Source: Paenibacillus sp. CAA11 (GTDB taxonomy: Bacteria > Bacillota > Bacilli > Paenibacillales > Paenibacillaceae). Taken from it: DNA of 64,000 bases. The position numbers were made by a program, and so were the translations under genes. Of the stretch, positions 37,023 through 46,319 are shown in pieces (positions within the stretch are counted from its first letter, which is position 1; every line of letters starts with the position of its first letter). A model generated the notes under the pieces. The model ran no database searches, was not told the DNA's origin, and saw only the letters and a list, made by a program, of their open reading frames with translations. The DNA lies in contig NZ_CP028922.1 of NCBI RefSeq assembly GCF_003060825.1, positions 3,207,001 to 3,271,000 of the forward strand, in the 5' to 3' direction.

Positions 37023-39650
37023 TCATCCGCCTCCATGAAGGTGATGACGATAACGAATCCTCCCCTCCTTGACCTCCATCTGCACTTCCCCCATCTTATC
37101 TGTCCGGTGAACTTCAGTATGATGCGAAGACAACAGATCGATAACCGTGGGATGAGGGTGCCCATAGGTGTTCCCTTCTCCTACCGAAATCACGGCAGCT
37201 TCTGGCCTCCACCGTTCCAACCACTCGGCTGTTGTGGAGCTTTTACTGCCATGATGGGCAATCTTCAGGACATCAACAGGCAAACCCGTAATATCAGGAA
37301 ATAAGCTCCCTTTATCTAAGGCTTCCAGCACTTCACCCTCAGCAGCATCGTCCATATCTCCTGTAAAGAGAAAGCGGGCTCCGTCCATCTCAAGAAGAAA
37401 GACAATAGAGTGTCCGTTCTGTTCCTTCTGATAAGTAATGCTGCCACTGGAATCCTTCGATGGATTTAGAAAATATAGCTCAGTAAGCGCGTCCAGCTTC
37501 ATTCGCATGCCCCGGGATGCGGAATACACCGGAACTTCTGACTTCAGAGCTGTCCGCAGCAGCTGCTTGAAATTAGACGTATCTGCCAAACTTCCATTTA
37601 ATAGTAAGGCTCTAACCGGAATTTGTTCCAATACCGCCTGGAGACCTCCAGCATGATCCTGATCTCCATGCGTGATAATAACAGCATCCAGAGAGTGAAT
37701 GCCGCGCTTCTTCAGCAGGGGAGCCACCACCTTCTTGCCCACTTCATAAGGCTCACGCCGTTCTTTCCAGCTGTCCTTAGACTTGCGAAAGGACACCGTT
37801 CCCCCGCCATCAATTAGTATATTCTTTCCCCCAGGAGTTGTAACTAGTATACAGTCGCCCTGCCCTACATCAATAAATTGTACATAGCCCGCGCCATTCG
37901 CATAAAGAGGCTGATACCCGAGAATCAGCAGGGCCGCCATTGCACTGGCCAGCCCAAAGCGAAGCAGGGTAAGACGCCCCAGCTTGATCCGCCGGGCAAC
38001 TGATAGTTGTGGCGGCTGCAATTGAGGATTCAGAGGTACGGTCTCATCTGGAGCAGCCTGAGTATTCTTAGTCTCGCGAAATCTGCTTCCTGCGTACAAC
38101 AAAAAATATAAGAGCAAATAGTAGGATAGAATCCACCAAATTGCCGGAGAGCCCCAAATCATTACCCCTTGGCCTAAACCATCCAGCCAGCCGGCTATGA
38201 CAAAAGTAGCACGGTTCATCCAATCCACGAAATATCCCAGCCATCTGCCAAGAGGAAGCCAAATATAGCTTAAAAGTAATGCCGCTGTACCGACCGGAAG
38301 GCTGACAAGACTGGAGGCAGGCACAATAACCAGGTTGGCTGCCAGTGACAGCAGAGACAGCTGGTTAAAATAATAAATGGTAATCGGGAAGGAAATCAGC
38401 TGTGCCGTAACTGAGATGGAGACCGCACCCGCCAGCCGGCGCGGTAGAAAGGTGAAGAAGCGGTTCAGTAGCGGAACATAAACAATGAGACCAGCAGTCA
38501 CAATAAAGGACAGCTGGAAGCTAACATTCAGCAGATAGTAAGGCTCCCAGAGCAACATCAGCCAGGCTGTGGCAGACAGCACATGAAGGCCGTCCTTCAG
38601 CAACCCTTTTCGCAGCAAGTAGATCCCAATCATCGCCATAATTCCCGAACGCACAACTGAGGGTGACAAGCCAGTTACCATAACATATATAGGAATGAAA
38701 AACAACACGATGACGTAAGACGCTTCCTTAGTGACTCGCAGACGACGCAGCAGCCAAAACAGCATCCCGATATTGATTGCCACATGAGTGCCTGAGATAG
38801 CTAGTATATGGGTTAGGCCTAAGGTGGAGAAGCTGTCATAAATCTCCCGGTCAAGCCCGCTCGTCTCGCCGATAAGGAGGCCTCTCATATATTCTGCGCT
38901 GCGCTCCCCAAAGATCGCAGTGATATTCTGGCCAATCTGCTCTCTTAACAGGTCGTTCCAGGATAGTAGGCGAGCCATACTCCAGCCCCCTTCGGTTACC
39001 TTAACCGATGCGGCTCCAGCTGCTTTAAACAGCCAGTGGATATGCTGGGTATGCAAATATTTATTATAATCGAAGCCTTCAAAATTCCTCGAGCCCTGCG
39101 GCTTCTGAAGCTGGCCCGTTACCTGGATTCTTTGCCCGCGCCTCCAGCCTGAGGCCACTTTAATCTCATTCTCCTCGGTCAGGCGCACCTGGACGAGCAG
39201 CTTCTCCCCATGAACAGACTTCGCTGTCTTGCTGGTGGCCTTTTCTTTTCCCCCTGAAGTACTCCCTACAGCACTCCCTGCTATACTGTCCGCCGAAACT
39301 GTAAAATCCACCCGGTCCCCATCTCTTTCCACACTGGACACTATAGTTCCAGACATGCTAACCAGAAGGCTTTCTATGTCCTCCGCATTACCGCTTCCCC
39401 CGAGTACACTTGGGATGACCGTCACATTTTGCGACTCGTTATACTGCCAATATGCACCCGCAAGAATGAAGCAAAACAGAGGCACAAACAATTGCCTATA
39501 AGACGTTCCTGCCAGACGAAGTACCAGTGGGCAGATGAGAATAAGTCCAAGACAAACCAGTACAAAGGTGAAGCCTGAATAAAGATAGGCGACACCGCTG
39601 CCGGCAATCCAGCAGTCAGCAGCACAAACTAAAGGCCGCCTGTGAAGCAT
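37023..39650 (-). CDS. comEC: ComEC, competence DNA-uptake channel
   Basis: Membrane protein that translocates single-stranded DNA during transformation. 875 aa. An N-terminal pair of hydrophobic segments, an OB-like extracytoplasmic domain (about 90-215), then a competence domain of many helices (ILAISGTHVAINIGMLFWLL, GLSPSVVRSGIMAMIGIYLLRK) and a C-terminal metallo-beta-lactamase domain with ITHGDQDHAGGL and IAHHGSKSS, where the nuclease metal site would lie. ATG with GGGAGG upstream. A strong terminator separates it from comEB, so it may have its own promoter. Confidence 0.96.
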   Translation of the reverse strand: MLHRRPLVCAADCWIAGSGVAYLYSGFTFVLVCLGLILICPLVLRLAGTSYRQLFVPLFCFILAGAYWQYNESQNVTVIPSVLGGSGNAEDIESLLVSMSGTIVSSVERDGDRVDFTVSADSIAGSAVGSTSGGKEKATSKTAKSVHGEKLLVQVRLTEENEIKVASGWRRGQRIQVTGQLQKPQGSRNFEGFDYNKYLHTQHIHWLFKAAGAASVKVTEGGWSMARLLSWNDLLREQIGQNITAIFGERSAEYMRGLLIGETSGLDREIYDSFSTLGLTHILAISGTHVAINIGMLFWLLRRLRVTKEASYVIVLFFIPIYVMVTGLSPSVVRSGIMAMIGIYLLRKGLLKDGLHVLSATAWLMLLWEPYYLLNVSFQLSFIVTAGLIVYVPLLNRFFTFLPRRLAGAVSISVTAQLISFPITIYYFNQLSLLSLAANLVIVPASSLVSLPVGTAALLLSYIWLPLGRWLGYFVDWMNRATFVIAGWLDGLGQGVMIWGSPAIWWILSYYLLLYFLLYAGSRFRETKNTQAAPDETVPLNPQLQPPQLSVARRIKLGRLTLLRFGLASAMAALLILGYQPLYANGAGYVQFIDVGQGDCILVTTPGGKNILIDGGGTVSFRKSKDSWKERREPYEVGKKVVAPLLKKRGIHSLDAVIITHGDQDHAGGLQAVLEQIPVRALLLNGSLADTSNFKQLLRTALKSEVPVYSASRGMRMKLDALTELYFLNPSKDSSGSITYQKEQNGHSIVFLLEMDGARFLFTGDMDDAAEGEVLEALDKGSLFPDITGLPVDVLKIAHHGSKSSTTAEWLERWRPEAAVISVGEGNTYGHPHPTVIDLLSSHHTEVHRTDKMGEVQMEVKEGRIRYRHHLHGGG

Positions 39651-39676
39651 TGCTGCATACCTCCCTGTACAAAAAA

Positions 39677-39712
39677 AAGAACCTCTACTGCATGTAAGCA
39701 GCAGAGGTTCTT
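39677..39712 (-). terminator. Intrinsic terminator between comEB and comEC
   Basis: AAGAACCTCT and AGAGGTTCTT plus a CTGC/GCAG inner stem, one mismatch, 6-base loop, followed by TTTTTTTT on the minus strand. It would end a leuS-comEA-comEB or comEA-comEB transcript before comEC. Confidence 0.88.
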
Positions 39713-39764
39713 CCTCTACATCTATTTTGCGATGATTGATGATGCGCCTAATTTCCTAACTGTC

Positions 39765-40292
39765 TTAATCCACAACAGATTCATCTGGATCTACAGTTTC
39801 ACGAGGCGGCGTATAAGGGTCTAGTCGGCGGAAAGTAATTCCTTTCTGCCTCATCAGCTCTGACACCTTATCCGTATCCTTACGGTATGGCCGATGATAA
39901 ACGATCTCCACGATTCCGCTGTTCGCTAGCATCTTAGCACAGGTCCAGCAAGGTTCATCCGTCACATAGACGCTGGAGCCTTCCCGATCGGTCCGGTCAG
40001 TGAACAGCAGCAGATTCTGCTCCGCATGAATGGTCCGGATACAGCGCTGCTTCTTAACCATTTGCTGCTGTCCATCCACCATCATCGGCTCATACTCCTC
40101 AGCAATCATGCAGCCGGCCTCGGAGCAATCCGGCACACCTGAGGGCGCTCCATTATACGCGGTACCGAGCAGCTTCTTTCCCTGCATCAATACGGCGCCA
40201 ACATGCCTGCGGCTGCAGCGTGAACGGGTGGATACCATATAAGCGATATCCATAAAATAAGTATCCCAATCCTTCCGTCTGTCAGCACTCAT
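39765..40292 (-). CDS. comEB: ComEB, dCMP deaminase family
   Basis: Zinc-dependent deoxycytidylate deaminase, 175 aa. Zinc-site motifs: HAEQNLL (His-Ala-Glu, with catalytic Glu) and PCWTCAKML (PCxxC) near residues 96 and 119. An additional Cys/His cluster, CSRRHVG and CSEAGC, is common to this group. The comEB gene of B. subtilis is dispensable for competence but sits in the comE operon, as here between comEA and comEC. The comEA-comEB gap is 19 bases. Confidence 0.93.
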   Translation of the reverse strand: MSADRRKDWDTYFMDIAYMVSTRSRCSRRHVGAVLMQGKKLLGTAYNGAPSGVPDCSEAGCMIAEEYEPMMVDGQQQMVKKQRCIRTIHAEQNLLLFTDRTDREGSSVYVTDEPCWTCAKMLANSGIVEIVYHRPYRKDTDKVSELMRQKGITFRRLDPYTPPRETVDPDESVVD

Positions 40293-40311
40293 TCCTGTTC
40301 ATTCTCCCATC

Positions 40312-40869
40312 CTAAAGCCCGATGTAGGGCTTCATCTTCTGAAGCATTTTATCTCCAATGCCTTTGATCTTCGTCAAATCGGAAATTTGTTTAAACGCCC
40401 CGTGCTCATTCCGATAGTCCAATATGGCCTGAGCCTTCTTCGCACCGATCCCCGGAATATCCTGCAGTTCAACTAAGCCTGCTGAATTAATGTGGATCAA
40501 GCTATCGTTAGCAGCCGGGAGAGCAGCTGGAGAGGAAGAATTCACATCCATCTTGGCTATCGGCATCTCCTGCCCAGAAGCCAGGCTAGAGCCCGTTTTC
40601 AGTTCAGACGCTCCAGCAGTTGCTTCATTTACGCTGGATGCGGAGGAGCTGTTCACAGATTTCTTCTGCTTGTCCTCGGCAGCTTCAGCTGCCTTAGCCG
40701 GCGCTTTCGAATCCTTGTCTACCGAGGTTGCCAAAGCTTGGGCCACCCCTTCATTAACAGGCAGCCATCCTTCAACTCCCGGCTCGCCCTTGCCGCCAAG
40801 TGCGAAGAACACAAGGCCGGCACCAACCGCAGCAGAGATCACTGCGGTTAGCCATCGGTCCTTCATCAT
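40312..40869 (-). CDS. comEA: ComEA, DNA receptor for competence
   Basis: Binds incoming double-stranded DNA at the cell surface. 185 aa: an N-terminal anchor (AVISAAVGAGLVFFALGG), an Ala/Ser/Lys-rich linker of about 90 residues, and a C-terminal helix-hairpin-helix pair, INSAGLVELQDIPGIGAKKAQAI and KIKGIGDKML. The SLBB domain that many ComEA proteins carry before the HhH is not evident; the linker occupies its place. It lies 80 bases after leuS and just ahead of comEB. Confidence 0.93.
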   Translation of the reverse strand: MMKDRWLTAVISAAVGAGLVFFALGGKGEPGVEGWLPVNEGVAQALATSVDKDSKAPAKAAEAAEDKQKKSVNSSSASSVNEATAGASELKTGSSLASGQEMPIAKMDVNSSSPAALPAANDSLIHINSAGLVELQDIPGIGAKKAQAILDYRNEHGAFKQISDLTKIKGIGDKMLQKMKPYIGL

Positions 40870-40949
40870 TTATAACACCTGCCCATCTTCATTCCATAAT
40901 ATGAACCGTCATGAAGGAGCTCTATAGATGTCAGTTATTTAAACAATGC

Positions 40950-43394
40950 TTAGTTTGCTACGATATTAACCAATTTGCCAGGAACCGCGATGACTTTGCG
41001 GACGGTCTTGCCTGCAATGGCGTTCGATACATTCTCAAGTGCAAGCGCATGCTCCTGCATGGCCGCTTGGTCCAAGTCCTTAGAAATCTTCGTACGTTCA
41101 ACGATTTTACCGTTCACCTGCACAACAATTTCAACCTCGGCATCTACCGTCCATGCCTCATCAAACTCAGGCCAAGACACATAGGTTACACTCTCATTGT
41201 GACCGAGGCGCTGCCACAGCTCTTCAGCAAGGTGCGGAGCCAATGGAGACAGCATTTGAACAAAATTCTCTGCAGCTGCTCTAGGAACTGCGTCCGTCTT
41301 GTAGGCCTCATTAATGAAGATCATCAGCTGGCTGATCGCCGTATTGAAGCGCATATGCTCAATATCTTCTGTGACTTTCTTAATGGTCTTGTGCCAGGTC
41401 CGCTTGAATTCATCGCTGCCGTCGCCATCCACAATCTTCGCATTCAGGCCGCCATCTTCATTGATGAACAGGCGCCAGATCCGAGACAGGAAGCGGTGAG
41501 TACCTTCTACACCATTCTCATTCCAAGGCTTGGTTGCCTCAAGCGGTCCCATGAACATTTCATAGACGCGCAGTGTATCCGCACCGTATTCACCCACGAT
41601 AACATCCGGATTGATGACGTTCCCTCTGGATTTACTCATCTTCTCGTTGTTCGTACCGAGAATCATACCTTGGTTCACCAGTCTCTGGAATGGCTCCTTG
41701 GTCGTAACAACTCCGAGATCATACAGCACCTTGTGCCAGAAGCGGGCATACAGCAAATGAAGAACAGCGTGTTCTACACCGCCGATGTAAAGGTCTACAG
41801 GCAGCCATTGCTCCTGCTTCTCCTTGGAGCAGATCTCCTGATCATTGTGCGGATCAATGTAACGCAGATAGTACCAGCAGCTGCCGGCCCATTGCGGCAT
41901 AGTGTTGGTCTCACGGCGGGCTGGAAGTCCCGTCTCTGGATCTGTTGTGTTCACCCAGTCCGCTACATTGGCCAGCGGTGATTCCCCAGTGCCGGACGGC
42001 TTAACTTGATCGACCTCTGGCAGCATCAGCGGCAGCTGATCCTCAGGCACCGTCTTCATTGTGCCGTCTTCCAGGTGAATAATCGGAATGGGTTCGCCCC
42101 AATAGCGCTGGCGGCTGAACAGCCAATCACGCAGGCGGTAAGTGACCTTGCCTTGTCCTTTTCCGTTCTCTTCGAGCCAAGCAATCATCTTCTGAATCGC
42201 TTCTTCGTTATGCAGCCCGTTCAGGAAGTCCGAGTTTACATGCGGACCGTCCCCGGTATATACCGCTTCTTCTATATTACCGCCTTGAACAACCTCAATA
42301 ATCGGCAGCTCAAACTTCTTCGCGAACTCGTAATCGCGTTCGTCATGACCCGGTACTGCCATAATGGCGCCAGTTCCATAACCTGCCAGAACATAATCGG
42401 CAATCCAGATCGGCAGCTTAGCGCCACTTACTGGATTTACAGCATAAGCTCCGGTAAATACGCCAGTCTTGTCTTTTGCCAGATCTGTGCGTTCCAGATC
42501 ACTCTTGCGTGCCGCCTGATCCTGATAGGCCTTCACAGCTTCCGATTGCTCCGCTGTCGTAATGGAAGCCACCAGCGGATGCTCTGGCGCAAGCACTGCA
42601 TAGCTTGCCCCAAACAAGGTGTCAGGACGGGTTGTAAAGACGGTCAAGGTCTCTTCATGCCCTTCGATGGCAAAGACAACCTCAGCACCTTTGGATTTAC
42701 CAATCCAATTGCGCTGCATTTCCTTCAAGCTCTCCGGCCAGTCCAGCTCTTCCAGATCCTCAAGCAAGCGGTCTGCATATTCCGTGATCTTCAGAACCCA
42801 CTGACGCATCGGCTTACGGATAACCGGATGGCCGCCGCGCTCGCTCTTGCCGTCAATAACTTCTTCATTGGCAAGTACCGTGCCGAGCGCCGGACACCAG
42901 TTCACCGGAACCTCTGCAACATAGGCAAGACCTTTCTTATACAATTGAATAAAAATCCACTGAGTCCATTTATAATACTCAGGGTCCGTCGTGCTGATCT
43001 CACGATCCCAATCGTAGGAGAAGCCCAGCGACTTGATCTGACGGCGGAAGTTGTTGATGTTCTGAATGGTGAAATCCCGCGGATGCTTGCCCGTGTCGAT
43101 AGCATACTGCTCAGCAGGCAGGCCAAAAGCGTCCCATCCCATCGGGTGAAGCACATTGTAGCCTTTCATTCGTTTGAAACGTGAAATAATATCTGTCGCC
43201 GTATATCCTTCTGGGTGGCCTACATGCAGCCCGGCTCCCGATGGATAAGGAAACATATCCAAGGCGTAGAATTTCGGTTTGCTCGCGTCCTCTGTTGTTT
43301 TAAAAGTCTTGTGTTCATCCCAGTAGGCCTGCCATTTCGGCTCGATCGACTGTGGATGATAGACGTTGCTTGTATGATTGTGCTCTGACATCAT
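40950..43394 (-). CDS. leuS: Leucyl-tRNA synthetase
   Basis: Charges tRNA-Leu. About 814 aa, bacterial LeuS type. Motifs: HIGH-type HVGH at residues 57-60 within [19 protein letters not shown], an editing (CP1) domain including TTRPDTLFG and [10 protein letters not shown], and KMSKS near residue 585 ([15 protein letters not shown]). The start is one of two adjacent ATGs after GAAGGGGG; I list the first, and 43391 is equally possible. Controlled by the T-box leader directly upstream. Confidence 0.98.
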   Translation of the reverse strand: MMSEHNHTSNVYHPQSIEPKWQAYWDEHKTFKTTEDASKPKFYALDMFPYPSGAGLHVGHPEGYTATDIISRFKRMKGYNVLHPMGWDAFGLPAEQYAIDTGKHPRDFTIQNINNFRRQIKSLGFSYDWDREISTTDPEYYKWTQWIFIQLYKKGLAYVAEVPVNWCPALGTVLANEEVIDGKSERGGHPVIRKPMRQWVLKITEYADRLLEDLEELDWPESLKEMQRNWIGKSKGAEVVFAIEGHEETLTVFTTRPDTLFGASYAVLAPEHPLVASITTAEQSEAVKAYQDQAARKSDLERTDLAKDKTGVFTGAYAVNPVSGAKLPIWIADYVLAGYGTGAIMAVPGHDERDYEFAKKFELPIIEVVQGGNIEEAVYTGDGPHVNSDFLNGLHNEEAIQKMIAWLEENGKGQGKVTYRLRDWLFSRQRYWGEPIPIIHLEDGTMKTVPEDQLPLMLPEVDQVKPSGTGESPLANVADWVNTTDPETGLPARRETNTMPQWAGSCWYYLRYIDPHNDQEICSKEKQEQWLPVDLYIGGVEHAVLHLLYARFWHKVLYDLGVVTTKEPFQRLVNQGMILGTNNEKMSKSRGNVINPDVIVGEYGADTLRVYEMFMGPLEATKPWNENGVEGTHRFLSRIWRLFINEDGGLNAKIVDGDGSDEFKRTWHKTIKKVTEDIEHMRFNTAISQLMIFINEAYKTDAVPRAAAENFVQMLSPLAPHLAEELWQRLGHNESVTYVSWPEFDEAWTVDAEVEIVVQVNGKIVERTKISKDLDQAAMQEHALALENVSNAIAGKTVRKVIAVPGKLVNIVAN

Positions 43395-43440
43395 AAAATC
43401 CCCCTTCATAAATTGCGGCAATACAACGCTTTAAACCATC

Positions 43441-43724
43441 AAAAAAGCCCCTCATCCCGTAGCGTTATTATCGCTAGGGACGAGAGGCTGCAGTTCCCGT
43501 GGTACCACCCTAGTTAGCGCGGATATGCTTTATCCGACACTCACTTTGCACCCTTAACGCGGGCGGGACGAAGATCTTTCACGTTCGGACGAACGCTTTC
43601 ATCTTAAGCTCCAGGGCGAGTTCATTTCGAATAGTTAACCGACTTTCACCAAGCACCGGCTCTCTGCATAACTAACCGCAAACTAATGCTCCCTATCATC
43701 GCAAACATTTATCCGATTATTTAC
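43441..43724 (-). promoter_or_regulatory. T-box leader (Leu) of leuS
   Basis: Contains the canonical T-box AGGGTGGTACCACG (43499-43512). A terminator stem (CTCTCGTCCCTAGCG region against the partly complementary CGCTACGGGATGAGGGG) ends in TTTTTT. Upstream are stem I features GAGAGCCGG and GGTGAAAGTCGG. The likely specifier triplet is CUC at 43618-43620 within GAACTCGCC, a Leu codon. Uncharged tRNA-Leu would stabilise the antiterminator. Confidence 0.93.
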
Positions 43725-43729
43725 CAACC

Positions 43730-43757
43730 ATTATATCTAAAAAAGTCGAAATGTCAA
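43730..43757 (-). promoter_or_regulatory. Promoter of the leuS T-box transcript
   Basis: TTGACA, 16-base spacer and TATAAT, both consensus hexamers, on the minus strand. Confidence 0.9.
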
Positions 43758-43839
43758 TCATTCTCCTGAATACTGGATGATAAAGTCTAGGTCATGACTT
43801 TGTTCACAAAAAGTTACCCTTCATACTCCAGAAGATATA

Positions 43840-43867
43840 TTTACAGCTATCCATTTCAGAGTATAAT
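43840..43867 (+). promoter_or_regulatory. Promoter of the tRNA-Pro gene
   Basis: TTTACA, 16-base spacer, TATAAT on the plus strand; the mature tRNA starts 37 bases beyond the -10. Confidence 0.75.
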
Positions 43868-43903
43868 TAAGAATTGATCCAACGATCATTCACCTTAAAT
43901 TAT

Positions 43904-43980
43904 CGAGACGTGGCTCAGCTTGGTAGAGCGCTTGCTTCGGGAGCAAGAGGTCGCAGGTTCAAATCCTGTCGTCTCGACCA
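43904..43980 (+). tRNA. tRNA-Pro (anticodon CGG), CCA encoded
   Basis: A 77-nt cloverleaf: acceptor CGAGACG pairs with CGTCTCG followed by A and encoded CCA. The D-arm contains GGCTCAGCTTGGTAGAGC. Anticodon stem CTTGC/GCAAG surrounds loop TTCGGGA with anticodon CGG. T-arm GCAGG-TTCAAAT-CCTGT. Single gene with its own promoter and terminator. Such tRNA 3' ends are common integration sites, and accessory genes begin just downstream. Confidence 0.97.
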
Positions 43981-43994
43981 TTATAAAATCAACG

Positions 43995-44023
43995 GTTGCG
44001 GGGCTTTTGACCGCAACTTTTTT
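43995..44023 (+). terminator. Intrinsic terminator of tRNA-Pro
   Basis: GTTGCGG and CCGCAAC (7 bp), 9-base loop, then TTTTTT, 14 bases after the tRNA. Confidence 0.9.
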
Positions 44024-44295
44024 ATGCTCAAAAACGCTGAATGTACCCACCGTGTACCAACGGACTTCACCCCGCTATTCGCCCAACAACCCGGTTCACC
44101 GCGTCAAGCATCGCCTGAATGGAATCCAACAAAATACTGACTCCCTCCGGAACCCATTACGCCAGCTCATGATCGAAATCCGCAAAACTTTCATTTTCGA
44201 CAAGTTGGAAGAACTCGCAGTTTTTCGAATCCTGTCAGAAATGAACCGGAGCCTGTCCGGCCAAATAAGTCACCTGAACCAAACCTCCGCCTAGT

Positions 44296-44595
44296 TCAAA
44301 ATACAAGCAGTTTTTCGGGGCTGCGCGGTGCTGATAGATTGACCTCCGTTAACTGAACGGGGTACCTGATCTCTTCCCTCGACAACTCCAGCGATAGTAT
44401 CTGATAGGTGTCCCGGAAGGATAACCACGGTGTCCGTTCCCAACCAGAGTTCTCGCCGCCGTATAAAATTGCCCCGATGCTGTCATAGTTTGCGAAAATC
44501 CGGTTAAGGTCCGCTTTTTCCATGCGGAGATCCGGGTGGTCGAAAACCAATCTCTCCTCCCCGACATATTCAATTAAACCGCTGCCCTCATCCAA
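44296..44595 (-). CDS. Hypothetical protein of unknown family (99 aa)
   Basis: Not recognised. An open frame beginning at TTG 44595, 10 bases after GGAGGGG, encoding an acidic soluble protein: DEGSGLIEYVGEERLVFDHP, ANYDSIGAILYGGENSGW, SFRDTYQILSLELSREEIRY. No membrane segment or catalytic motif. The same frame stays open for about 25 codons upstream without a usual start, so the true start or a lost N-terminus is uncertain. The style (compact acidic alpha/beta, alone next to a tRNA gene) would suit an immunity or small island protein, but no function is claimed. Confidence 0.5.
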   Translation of the reverse strand: MDEGSGLIEYVGEERLVFDHPDLRMEKADLNRIFANYDSIGAILYGGENSGWERTPWLSFRDTYQILSLELSREEIRYPVQLTEVNLSAPRSPEKLLVF

Positions 44596-44599
44596 TCCA

Positions 44600-45105
44600 T
44601 CACGACCCCTCCAAATTGATATTTCGGTTATATCTATGAAATTCTATTTATTTTCATATATTCCCCTCAAAGTTCAGGAAAGCTTAAAATCGTTCTCTAC
44701 ATGGCAATCAGCAATCATTTCCTCCCATTATATAACATTTGTTCCTTTATTTACAGAAACATTCAGAAGCATTCAGAAAAATCCAGAAAATAAAAGTAAT
44801 AATGGGCTATAATGGATTTTTTGGAACTATATATATTATTTTAAAATTTTATGTTTATATTTAGGCATTGAGCAAATTGGGCATTAGAACTAAGATAAAA
44901 CCGCTACAAAATTCCAATTAAAGGAAGAAAGAAGGCTGTCAAAAATGATGGATAACGCAAGGTCGTCATGCTCAGTGTTTCATTCGCTGTAATTTTCCGA
45001 TGCCATGGATCTCAAAGCCGGTGTGGTTCTTAAATCTGAGGAAAACACGAAATAAAATGCAGTCACGGATTTTTTTGTCTTAAACACAACGAAAGGATTG
45101 TGAGT
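44600..45105. other. AT-rich non-coding stretch before the acetone operon
   Basis: About 500 bases with no convincing gene. It contains four CAGAA motifs at an exact 10-base period (44754, 44764, 44774, 44784) and several A/T tracts. No clear promoter with both hexamers was found; a TAAAAT near 45053 could be a -10 for the thiolase gene but lacks a good -35. The sequence next to the thiolase start has an AAAGGA ribosome site. Confidence 0.5.
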
Positions 45106-45109
45106 GTTT

Positions 45110-46294
45110 ATGAAAAAAGTTGCACTAGTAAGCCCATTGAGAACGGCGGTCGGCTCCTTTAACAAAACCCTTGCGCCTTTAAGCGCTCCCGAACTGGGGG
45201 CCAACGTGATGACAGCATGCCTTCAGCAAAGCAAGCTAGAGCCGGCTAAGATTGATCAAGTCTTTCTGGGAAATGTCCTTCAGGCGGGCGTTGGCCAGAA
45301 CCCCGCCAGACAGGCGGCGCTCAAAGCCGGCATCCCCATCGATGTGCCCGCATCAACGATCAACACGGTTTGCGGTTCAGGACTTCATGCCATTGCATTA
45401 GCTTACGAATCCATATTGTCGGAGCAAAGCAGCATCGTCATGGCTGGAGGCATGGAGAGCATGTCCAACGCCCCTTATCTGCTAAGCGATGCCCGAAACG
45501 GCTACAGACTGGGCAACGGCGAACTGGTCGACTCCTTGGTGAACGACGGACTTACGTGCCCGATCAACAAATACCATATGGGAATTACCGCAGAAAATGT
45601 CGCCGAAAAATATGAAATTTCTAGACTTGAACAGGATGAATTTTCCTACGAAAGTCAGATAAAGGCCGCAGAAGCCAGAAACAAAAAGGTTTTTGCGGAA
45701 CAGATCGTTCCGGTCACGATCAAAACCAAAAAAGAAACGATCATTTTCGCGGAAGACGAACACGTAAGAGGAGATACCAGCAAGGAAAAACTCTCCAGTT
45801 TAAAGCCCGCGTTTAAGAGGGACGGAACGGTTACCGCGGGAAATGCTTCGGGAATTAATGATGGTGCGGCGGCCGCACTCGTCGTGTCGGAAGACAAATG
45901 TAAAGGGCTTGCGTTAAAACCGCTGGCATATATCAAAGGTTACTCATTGGTCGGCGTCGACCCCGCCTATATGGGAATGGGACCGGTGAAAGCCATTTCG
46001 TCGCTTCTTAAACGCCAGGGAATGTCCATCGATGACATCGATCTTTTTGAAATTAATGAAGCCTTCGCCGCACAAGCAGTTGCGGTATTGAAGGAGCTTG
46101 GAATCCGTCCGGACAAGGTCAATGTTAATGGCGGCGCAATCGCAATCGGGCATCCTGTCGGGGCAAGCGGCGCTAGAATATTGGTTACGCTGGTTCACGA
46201 AATGATACGAAGATCTTCACGTTACGGCATAGCCTCGTTATGCATCGGAACGGGCATGGGAATCGCGATGCTGGTTGAGAATGCACTCATTTAA
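45110..46294 (+). CDS. thl: Acetyl-CoA acetyltransferase (thiolase)
   Basis: Condenses two acetyl-CoA to acetoacetyl-CoA. 394 aa, standard for biosynthetic thiolases. Active-site Cys88 in NTVCGSGLHAIALAY, His in GGAIAIGHPVGASGARI (near 350), and the second Cys in SLCIGTGMG near 380, plus NEAFAAQAVAV. Start ATG 45110; an in-frame GTG two codons upstream is 6 bases from AAAGGA and cannot be excluded. First gene of a four-gene operon (gaps 25, 36 and 2 bases) making acetone from acetyl-CoA. Confidence 0.96.
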   Translation: MKKVALVSPLRTAVGSFNKTLAPLSAPELGANVMTACLQQSKLEPAKIDQVFLGNVLQAGVGQNPARQAALKAGIPIDVPASTINTVCGSGLHAIALAYESILSEQSSIVMAGGMESMSNAPYLLSDARNGYRLGNGELVDSLVNDGLTCPINKYHMGITAENVAEKYEISRLEQDEFSYESQIKAAEARNKKVFAEQIVPVTIKTKKETIIFAEDEHVRGDTSKEKLSSLKPAFKRDGTVTAGNASGINDGAAAALVVSEDKCKGLALKPLAYIKGYSLVGVDPAYMGMGPVKAISSLLKRQGMSIDDIDLFEINEAFAAQAVAVLKELGIRPDKVNVNGGAIAIGHPVGASGARILVTLVHEMIRRSSRYGIASLCIGTGMGIAMLVENALI

Positions 46295-46319
46295 CTTAAA
46301 AAGGGAGGGCGAGATCGTT

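Noticed and set aside
40911-41981. 356- and 392-codon frames antisense to leuS
   Set aside because: They mirror the leuS coding strand and show no start signal or family features.
43904-43980. Search for a duplicated tRNA 3' end marking an integrated island
   Set aside because: No second copy of the tRNA-Pro 3' end was seen in the window and no integrase gene is intact, so an att pair cannot be claimed.
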